The position numbers and the translations under genes were made by a program. Positions 27,798-41,153 of a DNA stretch of 64,000 nt are shown one piece after another. Under the pieces are notes generated by a model. That model was not told the DNA's origin, searched no databases, and was given only the letters and a program-made list of their open reading frames with translations. Location of the stretch: positions 2,470,501 to 2,534,500 of the forward strand of contig NC_060113.1 of assembly GCF_021155765.1 (NCBI RefSeq), given 5' to 3'. The number at the start of each line of letters is the position of its first letter. Positions within the stretch are counted from its first letter, which is position 1. The stretch comes from Diprion similis (lineage: Eukaryota > Arthropoda > Insecta > Hymenoptera > Diprionidae).

Positions 27798-30700
27798 CCA
27801 ACGTGATATTTTTACAACAATAACTTTGAAGCTTATGATGTTGTATAATACATATTTATATAATGTCTTGGCTTAAATAATTAATTACACGATTCACCGG
27901 ACTTGAAAAAAATTTACGATAGACGCAAAAAAAAAAATAAATAAATAAAACAAAAAATACCGCGACCAAGTTTTTTTTCTATAAAAAATTGCATACTTAT
28001 TTATATATATATATATATATATATATCTTTTTTTTATTTATATATCTATATATAGTTAAAACGTTGTAGTTGGAAAAAATTCAACCTCCACGAAGAATTT
28101 GAGACCCCTTAAGAGTACCTATATAGAGATGCGCAACACATTGTCTCGTGCATCAGCAGGTATATGTATATAATATACAAAAATAGAGCTGATTTGCATA
28201 TGATCGAGATAAGAAGGTGGATGGAGAAGATGTGGCGTCTTTTTCAGACCTCTTCTTCGCGTACGCCGCCCGATTCCTTTCCCCTTCCATCGTCCCGTTC
28301 CCATTCCCATCCGATCGTCCGCGTCGGTCCGTAGCGGCAAGAAGAAATGAAAGAATGTCGGTGTGTCTGTCAGCAGCCAACGCCCGACGAATTATCTAGT
28401 AAATTATTTCTCCTTCTTCTTCTGCTTCATCATCATCATCATCGTCATCATCATCTTCTTTTTCTTTTTCTTTTTCTTCTTCTTCTTCTTCTTCGTCTCG
28501 ATATTTCACGCTCGCAATTCTAGCCGATAAAATACATGATCTTCAAATATGGTTTAAATCCAGGATTTTCTAATCCTGTTGTGATGTTAATTAAATTTTC
28601 AACAAAAAGAGAGCATAAAAAAAAAAAAATAGAATAATTAAATAAATAATTAATACATTTACTTCGTCGTTTTGCTTCCATTTTATACTTCATTATTTCT
28701 CAAGCTTTTAGATTATAATTATTACGATCTTCTTATTGTTAGCCGCACAGTTGGCTCATATTTATTTATATGTACGTATATACCCAACAGGAAATTACAC
28801 GCATCACGATGATGGCTTCTATGATGTTAAAAATAGAAAAAGATCTAATCAAACAAAAAAAAATAAATAAAAAAAAAAAAAAAAAAAAATTCAATGTCCT
28901 ATAGATTTTAGCACATTAATAAGGTCTCAATTATATGTATTATTATATTAATAATCGTTCAGATTGTCCATGGAGAATTTTTAAAATAATGCCACCATAT
29001 TATGCGCCTATGTATACTCATATATACCTATATATATACACCTGTATTTATCACGGCACGGTTTGACCCAGTTCAAAAAACTCGTTCCCTTTCATACCGG
29101 AGATTTGCAATATGATCTCCGCGAGCTGCTGCTGCTGGTGTTTTGCTTGCAGATCGCAGTAACCCTTGAGCCAAACATTATTGTTCTGAGGTGGATTCAA
29201 TATGGTGGACGAAAATTTCAAATTTGATCGAGTACGGTAAAAAAAAAAAAAAATCTAAGTCAGGGTTATCGGGGTAACTGATTGGATTCGCCATAGTGAA
29301 TTTTTAAAATCTGATTTCAAATTCGTAATCAGCGATCTCAAAAACCCCTGAACATAGTTTTTTCTCCGGATTCCATAGAATTTGAAATTTTCATCCGCCA
29401 TATTGGATCCGCGATCTAGAATTTTTAAACACCGATTTTAGATTCGTAATCAGAGATCCCAAAAACATAAAATTTATGTAAACGTATTTATGGGAACGTA
29501 TGAAAATCTGCACGATCAAATTATTAATAAAAACGCTTTTTTTTTTTTTTTATCAACAAACCCTACACGATGTTAAACAATAATTATATCATGTTATATA
29601 CTGTGTCAATTAAAATTGAGCTTCCTGCGATTGAGTACAACTAAAATGTGATTGAATTTTCGACTTCCTTTATAATCGCAGGTTTCATTCAAAGGCGGAA
29701 AATTAACGGTGTTAACGCTCGCTTTCGGGAATTTATATAAGATAGTGGACGAATCACGAACAACAATACACTCGAGTCATTCAGGTTAATTAGCTTTGCC
29801 TTGTCGCGGACGTTGTTTTGCTGCGTGTTCACATTTTTTTTTTTTTTTTTTTTTTTTTTCCCCAATAATACATACTTTTAATACACACGTACAAACAGAT
29901 TTTATTTTTTACCTAACAATGTCACGAAGACAAAAAAAATCCCCCCCCCCCCCCCCCCCCTCCCCCGGTGAAAAGATAAGCTTTTACTGAAATATTTATC
30001 AACTAAATCATGAGTAGGTTAGTCGTATCATTTTTTTTTTTTTTTTTTTTGTTAACAAATACAAGATTTACGTTATAATTTTTATTTTCCACACCCCCTC
30101 CCCGCCCTTCTCGTCTCACATTCGATTCAATGTAGAAATAATTATACATTAATGAGAAGAAGAACATATAATTATATGCCGCAGTTTGAAAATTGACAAT
30201 ATTTAAAGAGAGGAAGAAAAAGATTAATTTCCATTTGAATGATAGGTTACATTCCATACGTCTAGGAACGTTTTTTTTTTTTTTTGTTTTTTTTTTTAAA
30301 TATGTAACGAGAATCGATATCGGATTCACCGTTACTGGTCTATGAATCATCGCATCTGTATAATAATATACGTTAGATCATCGGTTTTAATAACTTCTAA
30401 GTAATCATAACGCAAGAATTAAAACCTATAAGACAGTATAATAACTTTACCCGGCATAAAGGAACTTAGTTTTACCATATATATAGTGAAAAAAATTTCG
30501 TCAGTTAGAAAATTTCAGAAAACCGTGTTCTGAAATGTACGGAACTGGAAAAAAATCATTTTTAAATTCATTTAAATTAAAAAAATAAATAATATCTACT
30601 ACCTCATTTAATAAGTATTAATTTCGCTAAAAATAACAGTCAAATTAATTGATATCTCCACCCCCCCCCCCCCCCCCGCCGATTTCCCTTGACTAAAAAT

Positions 30701-31965
30701 TCAAATTAACAGTCGAAATTCGAATTCCTGACATTTACCACTTAATGAGATGAATCGATCAATTTTCCTCTTTTTTGTTTTTGCCAGGAAATCTTTTTAT
30801 CCCTATCCCTTCTCAATTACTATTATATGTATAATAAAATATGTACAACGTCGGCGATCCATATTGCGTGTTTTCTCAGTTGTCCTTATATTATTATTGT
30901 ACACGCATAGCGTGTATTCGTTAAACATATGCATGTCCGTGGACTAAACACGTGTGCACGTGTATAGTATAATAATAATAATAATAATAACAACAAAAAT
31001 AACAACAATAATATGAATACGTGTTAAAAGTAGCTGAATAAACTTTTTAACATTTCAACATATATTTATATAGCACAAATTACGGTGCCTGCACTTACTT
31101 TAAACTCCATATGCAAGATTTTCGTAACATTATTTATTTATTTATTTGTTTATGTATTTTTTCAAGTTTCATTTCACCAGATTAACAATATACAGTAAGA
31201 TTATAGTTATAATGCATTAAAGTATTTCCTTTCCTAGAGTTTTCCTAAGAACTAGAATTTAATAAAAAAAAGAAGAACAATTTAACACAATATGAACTAA
31301 GAATGGTTTACATAAAATGTGACTGACTTCATTCATGAGTTCTTACTACCTATATCAGTCACTTTTACAGGATTTATTTATACATTTCTGCTTGTCAATT
31401 ATTTATAAAGATCTTTTCAATTGTTTTTTTGCTTACGCCAAGTTTTTCGAGATCATTATAATTAAGGTATATGATTGAATATTTTTTAATTAGATATTAA
31501 ATTTATAGATTTCCCAAAAAAATCAGGAATACTTTTCGGTGATAATTTAAATACGGCTAAACAGAATCGTGCAAAAAGTGAAAGAATCGATAGGAATATT
31601 CGTATTCTATGAGAATAAATAACAAACGCAACAAAATAAGACGAGTGAGTACGTTGCCGTCGAGATATTAAGAAGCACATGTCACGACGTCATTTAAAAG
31701 AAGCTACAATTGGTTGCCAGATGTTCGTTATTTGTACTCTGCTATATACATATACATGTATGCGTACAATGAGTAGGTACGTTAGAAGCAAGTGTTTATA
31801 GGCAGCATCTTGTTGCACAAGATTTGTCCCGAAATTTTCCCTAAATCTTTTGCCTCGGAGAAAAGCGTTTATAATTATAACCTGGAGAAATTATTCGAAT
31901 TAAAAATATGGATCAGCGAGTACGTAAAATAATTCATAACAATTGTCCAGAGATTGTTGCTATTG

Positions 31966-31999
<34 letters not shown>

Positions 32000-33013
32000 C
32001 AAGTTTTTGTAATTGATAATTGATAAATAAAACATAATAATTTTAACATTCTCATAGAAAATTATTTGTTAAATGTATTTTTATCGAGAAAAGAGAAATG
32101 CGATAAGCCAACGTGTCATATATATACATGACACAGTATATACCGTGTCCCACAACTCTTGATTGCATCGTCACACTTGTATATATATATATATATACCA
32201 GATGTTTACAGTTGATGGATATTAACGGTCTCGGATATCAGTTTTTAAAGTCAACGCACTGCGTTTTTCATTAACAATTATACGGGGTACGCAATGTGTA
32301 TGATTGTAGAAATTGTAAAAGAAAAACTTGATACCGCGAAATTAATTTGACGACAGAATTCGAATCAGGGTTGAAGAAAATATCGACTTGGGAAGTTTTT
32401 TTCTTTTTCCTTTTTTCCTTTCCTGTTTTTCTTTTTTGTTCTACTTTTTTTCACCTTTCTTCGTAAATTTTCTAATTTACGTATAATAGTTCGTTGAGTA
32501 GTTGCAGTTAAAAATATAGTTTTCTTTTCATACGTTTAACATCGTGATTTCGAAATAAACTCAGAAAATAGAATTAAAGAAAAATTTATCGAGGAATCGT
32601 TGAATTGAAGTATGATTGAAAAAAGATTGGCAGAAAAAAAAATATATACACACACGGACACAAAGATCCCTGATTCGAAGCTGCGTGATGAGAAGAAAAA
32701 ATAAGAAAATTTTCATTTCTTACCTGATCGCATATGATGTCCCATTTCTTTTCGTCGTCGTACTGTTTCAGCAGCTTAGCTTTGTCTGGCGGCAAATCCA
32801 TGGAAGCCTGAAAAATAAAAGTAAGAAAAAGAAATTATTAAAAAAAAAAGTAAACTTGTTGCCTCATAAAAAAAAATAAAAATGAATTATAATTCTATCC
32901 TAATAGAAAAACTGATATTTTTAGTATTTTTCTGTTGTTTGTTGTCGTTTTTTTTTTTTTTTTTTCATTTTAATGACAAAATTAAAAATCCCGCTGACCA
33001 ATTCCAGGTTTTT

Positions 33014-33063
<50 letters not shown>

Positions 33064-36000
33064 CCAGGTGTGTGGTCATCCTGTATAAATATGATAACGT
33101 TTATAAGTAATACGCGTATGATAATTTCGTTGGCTTTTTCCTGCGGGCCGGAGCGAGGCGTGAATATTAATTAGCTAATACCGGTGTCCGCGTCACGGAA
33201 CAAAGACAATGGTGTAATTATTTGAGAATTTATAACAGCCATCTGGGAAGGTTTGCAGCGAGTGTCTGAGACGAGACGAGAGGAGTGAGAGGAGTGAGAG
33301 GAGTGAGAGTAGAGAGTCTGCTGCTGCTGCACACTGTGCTGACGGCACAAGGAGAATAAATAATAACCGTCGTAAGAGGAGAAGAAAGAAAGAAAAATAA
33401 ATAAATAAAGAAAATAAAAACGATTCAGCCTTTGAATAATTCGTAAGAAAAGAAAAAAAAAATAAAAAAAATAAAAAAAAAAGTCAAGAGTTTGTAAAGA
33501 GAAAGAAATTTAATAATCCTAAGCGTGAATCTAACGCCGAATTAATAAAAGTCAATTTTTCGTACGTGAAAGGTAAAAGAAAAAAGAAAAAATTAATAAA
33601 AAGATCGAAAATTCTTATCTACTCATGTTATATATATTATGTATGTATGTACCTAGACTATGTCCAGTGAAGAATATAATACAATGAAAGTTCTTTGAAG
33701 TTGGGTTAATTATACTATAATGTAAGGGTGAGTTAAGCTGAACACAGATCAAAGTGACGTTGAGGTACCTATATATATATATATAATAAACGTGCATGCA
33801 GGGCACAACGGTGAAATAATTTTTCAGCACGCGATCGTTGGACGGGAAAAATAACGAGACGTTTTTTTTCTTTCCTTTTTTTCTTGATTAATCAATCGAG
33901 GAAAATAGGTAAGAATAAGGCAATGGAACGTAATTAATGCCAATTATCGATACCGCAAGAGCTACTGTTTGATTTCTTGAAAGTTTGCGAAACGATATTA
34001 GATAAATAAGCTGTTTTGTTATAATTGTTGATTAGGTAAACTGATCTGTTGAATAAAATTTCGAGAAAGAGAGAAAGGAGGATAAGAAAAAAGAAAAGAA
34101 AAAAAAACAACCTTTACAAATACAATAAACCAAGTTATCAAATTTTCAGGAAATTTTGAATATCTGAAAATTTCTTATCAGTGCGACAGGATTCTTCGAT
34201 TTTATTTCCACGATTCTCAATGCGCGCGTGTAAGAAAATATCCGATAACAAATATGGGTTTATTAATAAATAAGTAAGGGTATATAATATCCGTAAATTA
34301 GAGATCCGAAACGATGATTAAGGAAGGATTACGCTATCCGACTAAAGTGTTGAAATGACCGTGACAGGCCGGAAACGGAAGTCAAGGATCGGCGACGTCA
34401 AAAACCTGCAATGCTGCAGGCAGCGGTAGGCGTGCACCGACTAACGATTCGATTTATCGGCTGCGCAAGGCTTGAGAGAAAGAAAGAAGAAAAACTAAAA
34501 AAAAAAAAGAAAAAATTTGTTAAAAATTTCGCGAGTCGATATTACATGACGTATATATATATATATATAATATTTAATATCGGGAGATGATTTGAAGTTA
34601 CAATACACAAACGAGAACGCTATTTGCAACATTTTTTATAATCGTAAGCACGTCACACGACGAAGCCATTGAGCAGCTCTTGTTCGGCGTAGATGATTTG
34701 TCATTCGTAACATAAAACCCCGAGCTTGCGGTGTTAAAATACGTAAGCGACACGATGTTACTATAAGGAATAAGTTCCAGTGCTCGCGCACATCGACGTA
34801 GGTTTCCGCTTTCATTACCAGAGTTGTGTAATCACGTACAATTGCGGTATTAAAACGTAATTGAATTAAAAAGAAAAGAAAATATTCCGCATATATTACA
34901 CATATATAATTAATAAGTTGAGAAATAAATTTTACTCACCCTATATATAAAGAAAAATAATATTATTTATACAATAACGGAAACAATATTTCTGGGGGGG
35001 GGGGGGGGGGGGGGGGTTAAAAGTCTAAAGATGGCCGATTTATTATGTCGGACGAAAATTTTTAATTCTATATAATCCGGAGAAAAAAACTTTGTTCGGG
35101 GGTTTTTGAACTCGCTGATTACGAATCTGAAATCAAATTTTTAATATTCAGTATTGCGAATCTAATCAACGATACCGAAAACAATTCCTGCATAGAGTTT
35201 CTTGACCGTATTCGATCGAATTTGAACTTTTCCTCCACCACATTGGATCCACCACCTTTGAACATTTCGAAATCTGATATCAGATCCGTAATCAGCGAGT
35301 CCAAAAACCATAGAATACTATCTTGTTACAAAATTTTACTTGACACATTAACGTGTGACTCAAAGGATAAAACAGTGGCATTTCGGATTATGATTTCTAT
35401 AACGATGTCCAAAACGATATAGTTATATAATAAAAAAAAAAAAAAAAAAAAAAAAAAGTAGTTTCGATTTGAAAGAAATCGATAAAAATCCATTTCCAAA
35501 AAGATCGAAAAAACCGACTTTGTCTTTGCTTCACAGCCGCTATAAACTGTGACTGAAAAATTGATGGTTAAAAAAAAAAGCAAAATTTTCTCACGTTTTT
35601 TCATCTCTGATATGCAGGAGGTTGCTCAGCCTGCAGGACAGCTCGAATACATATAGGAGGCAAAAGGGGGGGAGGAAAGGAAATTTGATAGACTGACATG
35701 GAGCGAGGCGCAGTCACTTTAGTGAGGGCGGAGGAGGAGAAACGTTCGGTCAAACAATGAACGAGTAAAAGTAAAATGAATCAGAACGAGCAAACAATGC
35801 AGCCGAAAGTGACAGCCTAGATTATATGTTGGTCCGGAAGAAATACGGGTCACTCACTGATGCACGATGTGCCACCTATAGTCCATTCCATTCCATTTCC
35901 CGTGTTCATACGATATACGAAGTTACAAGCGACGAATATAGTCCAGTAAAAATGGATCTGAATAAAAAGTATTCGGCTCGAGGGTGCATTTTTATTTACG

Positions 36001-37634
36001 AAGTTTTTCGATCCTAAGGAACTCGAATTCGAAGTTATTCTTGAAGTTTATATTCCGCATAACCGCGGGGGTTTCGAGAAAACACTTTGATTTGCAGTTT
36101 TTTTTTTCACATTTTCCTCAAAAACTGTCGTCGATGGATGAAAAATGACTTGACCATCGTGTAAAGCGGAAATTTTTTTGATTTCATTGCGTCAATTAAA
36201 CCCTAAAACAATTTTATCTTGTGAAATATAACACAGATTTGAAATTCGTTTTGTTATTATTCATTTTTTGATCTTTGTTTTTTATTCCCAAGTTTAATTG
36301 GAAGAATCGTTCTTAAGAATCAAATTAATTTTTTTCACTTCATTTAACTGTAAGTTTATGAAGGAAAAAAAAGTAATCGAATGGTAAAAATAGGGTGATT
36401 TTGGGGAGGGGGGAGGGGGGGGGGGAGATTGACTGCTTTAGGGTATATTTCAGGGAATCCTTCAGTTTTCGAGTGCTTATAAAAGAAGGAAAAATAAATA
36501 TCTTACATTTAGGTATAAAAGAAAAAAAAGAAAAAAAAAAAAAAAAAAACTGAGTCCACTGCCTAGCTGCTATATACAAAAATTCCATACTTAAATATCG
36601 ATCATTAAGTCATTCTGTTATTTTCAAATTTTTCTCCCGCGTGATCTTAAAATTAGATTTGACATCGACTTGGTCGAAGTTACTCGAAGTTAATGCGGAA
36701 AAACTTTTTATTTATTTTTTCCAAAGCTGTGTACCACGGTCGAAAATTTATCGAACGAACAATGAAACAGGATCTCCCTCCCTAACATCACTCCAAATCG
36801 GTTTGTTAACCCTGAAAACAAGGAGAGCGAATGCAGCTTGGAATCTTTTCAATGTGTTGGGTTATACTTAAAGGTACATATATATATATATATAACATCA
36901 AGGCTCGACGATGAGGATGACGCATCAATTCCAGAATCCTTGACTCTCGTCGCGTATTTGTCCCAGTTAGGAGGGCAGCCAGCGTGCAGCAGTCTATCAT
37001 TATTATTTTTATTATTTTTATTATTTTTCTTGTTATTGTTATTATACGCATATAGTAGGCGTTTTGGTATACATGTATGTTATACCTTGAAATTGTCACG
37101 GTCAAAAAGAGGCTGTATATGAAATTGAATTTAGTAACCATTAATCTGTTCAGTTTCATATACCTAGTGGTCAGTATTCTTACCGCCTATTTTGTATCAA
37201 TTTTTTGTATATTTGGAGAACTTTGAAAACATATTTTTTGGTATTTTTTTTTACAGTAAACTGATAGGTTTTCAATAATCGAGAGTAATTATGGCGATTA
37301 ACCTCATGTTAATTGTTATTGTTAGAAAGAAATTGATTGAAAAAAATAAATAAATGGTGAAAATTTAAGGAATAATTTATTTCCGAGAAATTTACCCTAA
37401 AGTTTACATAAATTGTAAGTTTTTGGGCTCGCTGATTACGAATATGAAATTGCAGTTTAGAAAATTCAAGATAGCGGATCCAATGTGGCGGATGAAAATT
37501 TGAAATTTGATCGAACCCCGAGGAAAAAAAACTCTGTTCGAGGGTTTCAGGGTTGCTAATTACGAATTAAAAACGTGTTCGCAGCTTGAAGAGAAAAAAT
37601 CTTATTTTCCATTCGACGAATGCAAATATCTATA

Positions 37635-37671
<37 letters not shown>

Positions 37672-39063
37672 TGTGATATACATACTATACCGAAATAATC
37701 GTTCAACTAACTTAAATTTTTGGACAAACACTTGAAACTGAAAATTAACTTTGCTTTTTGACTCTGAATAATACGCAAGTACATATAATACAAAGTATGA
37801 TGGGCAATTGTTTTTTTGTTTTAAATTAAATTTGCACTCTCCACACTCGACTAATTATAATAAAAATTCATAAAAAATTCTTGAATAGGTAATTATTCTA
37901 AACTGTATATAATTTTTCAATATAAAATAAAATTCTCGAATATCAAGCACGTATTACAAACAATACACGTATATACATATAAAACGATATTGTTATTAAA
38001 GCCCCGCAAAAAGCATCCGGTAATTTCGCAATACCAAGAACTCTTAATATCACGTTACTACCTTAACTAGGAGAGCTATCGAGGAGTTTTTAAGGTCTCT
38101 CCGCACCTTTTGGTCTGATGATAGATCGCACGGTTGGTTGCATTGGCTGTGTGTATAAATTATCCAGCCTTGCCTAGTTTAGACGAAAAAATCTACAATA
38201 GCTGTATTAGTATCCACATCCATGGATGGATGCGTGTAGACCCAAGAGCACGTAATTACGAGTCTCCCGGATTACGTGAAAGGACAGAACAAGGCTTATC
38301 TCGGTGTGCGTATACGTGTGCATATGGGGTATTCCACTCCACCAACTCGACCAGTGTTAAGCCGCCGTTTCATATTTTTATTTGAAATTCTATTCGATAA
38401 AAAAATTATTTTGCTATAAATATTTCAAGTCGATTACGAATGCCCATTTTTAAATATCTGAATATAATTCTCCAAAAATCTAGTGAATTACAGAAAACAT
38501 TCCCCAGTCAAGGAAAACGTGGGCCGAATTTTTTTCATTTTTTTTTTTTTTTTTTTTTTTTTTTATCGACTAATTCAGAGTTTTCAAATTTTTAACGAAC
38601 TGCTCGAGTTGACCTGGAATACTCTATATATATATATATATATAAGTCCATATCGTTCGAAGTATATTTCCCACGACCCTGAATACTATCGCAATTTAAC
38701 AATGAGTTTATACGTTGTGGATATTATATTGTAGATACGTAAAAATCGTTTAGTCATTTATGAAATAACAGCAAAAGAAAAAAAAAAAGAAAAAAAAAAC
38801 CGATAACTTTGGGTAAAAATGAACTTCAAAATAAAAGTCAAAACTACTTGGAAGCGTGAATATTTCGAATGGTTAAATTTGAAACATGCGAAAATAAGAT
38901 CAAAAAAAAAAAAAAAAAGATATGAATTATTCGAAATCTTGATTTTCAAAAGTGTCAGTGACTATAATAAAATGACTACTAATCACTGCGACTTTCAGAA
39001 ATCAATATTTCGAACAATTCGCCTTTTTTTCTTCTTTATAATTTTCGCTTGTTTCAAAATTTC

Positions 39064-39095
<32 letters not shown>

Positions 39096-41108
39096 TGAAG
39101 TTTTTTAAAACTTACTTGATTTTAAGTGAATTATAGATATATATATATATATATTCGGCCATTCGAAATATTCACCCTTCCAAGTTTTGACCCCTGCAAG
39201 TGAAAAAAAAAAAGAAAAGAAAAAAGAAAGAAGAATAAAAAAAAAATTAGTCGTCTCAAACGAAACCACTGATGTACACACACACACATATACACAGTAT
39301 AGATATATATATATATATATATATACTTTCGTTTCGTTTGAGACGACTAATTTTTTTTTTATTCTTCTTTCTTTTTTCTTTTCTTTTTTTTTTTCACTTG
39401 CAGGGGTCAAAACTTGGAAGGGTGAATATTTCGAATGGCCGAATATATATATATATATCTATAATTCACTTAAAATCAAGTAAGTTTTACTCTTTGTGTG
39501 TGTATATATATATATATACACACACAAAGAGTAACTGATACGCTTCGCGGCGCTCTTCTTCCACATCTTTTATTTTCTTCTTCTTTGCATCAGCAACAGC
39601 AGCGGGTCGTACGTTGTACGTGATTTGACTACTTAAGTTAATGTAGGTGTAAGTACAATAATATATAATCTTCCGGCTGCACCGCGAATCGCGAATAATT
39701 ATATATGTATATAACCACATGAACGTATGTTGTGTTATACGTGTAGGTAGGTAGGTAGGTACGTATACCTGTAGATATATGTATATATAATAAATGACCA
39801 CATAACATGTATATATAAGGTATAATACGGAGGTATATGTAAAGCGGATAGAGGAATGGAGAAGGTACAACATAACTGCAACGTCGCGATCAGTGCAGGT
39901 GAGCATCTGAATACCAAATCCTCGTCTACGCATATATATTTCTATACCTTGAAACTATAATAATACGAGAGGAAAATAACTTGAGATTTTAGTAACGCTA
40001 TAATTTTTTCAAGCACAATTAATTCAATTTAATTCCAAGTATTTAAAGTAAATTTTTTAAATTTTAAATAAATTTCAACCATTTTTTTTCTACATAAATC
40101 TCTATAATTCACTTAAAATCAAGTAAGTTTTAAAAAACTTCAATTTATTCTTTAATAATATATTTACTGTTAATTCAAATAAATAAAATTTTTTTTTTTT
40201 TTTTTTTGTCTGATTCAACTGAATTATTTTTATTTCAATTGAATCTAAATCTTTTTTCTCTCAAAACAGATAATTCTCACAAGAATCCGAATGTAATTCT
40301 AATCATCTTGACTGAATTTTCTCTAATTTAATTATTTCTCAGTTGACTCTGTTGTTTTACTTAATTCTTAATACTCCAGTGAATTTAGATCTTTTGCGTT
40401 TATTCAGATGAACTAGAATTAATTCAAAAACCAATCAAGACCTCAATAGAGCTAATTATTATCCCCTCGTAAGTATATAGGTTGCACCTGCTTACTCTCC
40501 TTCACTTCCTCTCAATTTTCAAATATTGTTATTAAAAATAAAGAAATTATTATTACTATCATCATCATTATTATTATTACTACTCGCCAACTCTTCGTTT
40601 ATACTCGTAGTTGCATACATACAAAACAGATAACACCTGTGCAATGCGAAACGTTCGCAATACTTACACACTTAGTTTATACTTATGCTCGTTCGCTGTC
40701 GCGAAAACGAAACGGAAGGACGGGTTCCTGTTTCAAGGCATGCGCGTCTAGCGGTTGGAGGAAACTGCTTGTTAAACATTAAACAAACTACGCCACTCAC
40801 ACTTTGCAATATATATACTCGTATATATATCATATCGCTAATATCAGTATTACATACACGGTCTATAACACAATTCTAACGCATTTAAGTTGCAAGATTA
40901 TACATATATATATTACATGAAAAGTAAATTTTTATAAACCACCGTTATTTATAAATATTGTCGAGTGAATCTGTTTGGTCAGTTTTTTTTGCACGATGAA
41001 TTGCAAAAATACTATACGCTTTCTATGAGGAGGCAGGGGGGAGGGGGGCGAAACGGGGTACTTAAGGAAAATACTTAGTTTTCGATGAGTCAAATACGCT
41101 AAATAATA

Positions 41109-41153
<45 letters not shown>

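Larger units (their letters stand above)
22396..32723 (-). other. Formin intron 2 (about 10.3 kb)
   Basis: It is AT-rich and loaded with simple repeats: TA arrays near 22490, 22847, 24519 and 28003, GA at 24157-24199, GATC at 24665-24688, and C-homopolymers at 27097, 29941 and 30661. A copy of a dispersed repeat family lies at 29190-29500. Apart from the tentative minus-strand exon at 29051-29185, I see no coding segment that I would defend. Confidence 0.7.
39095..40143. repeat. Second, wider inverted repeat around the palindrome
   Basis: The 43 bp at 39095-39137 reappear as a perfect reverse complement at 40101-40143, about 1 kb away. The shared part overlaps the outer end of the left palindrome arm, so three related copies exist in the interval: left arm, right arm and this distal one. 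Confidence 0.85.
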
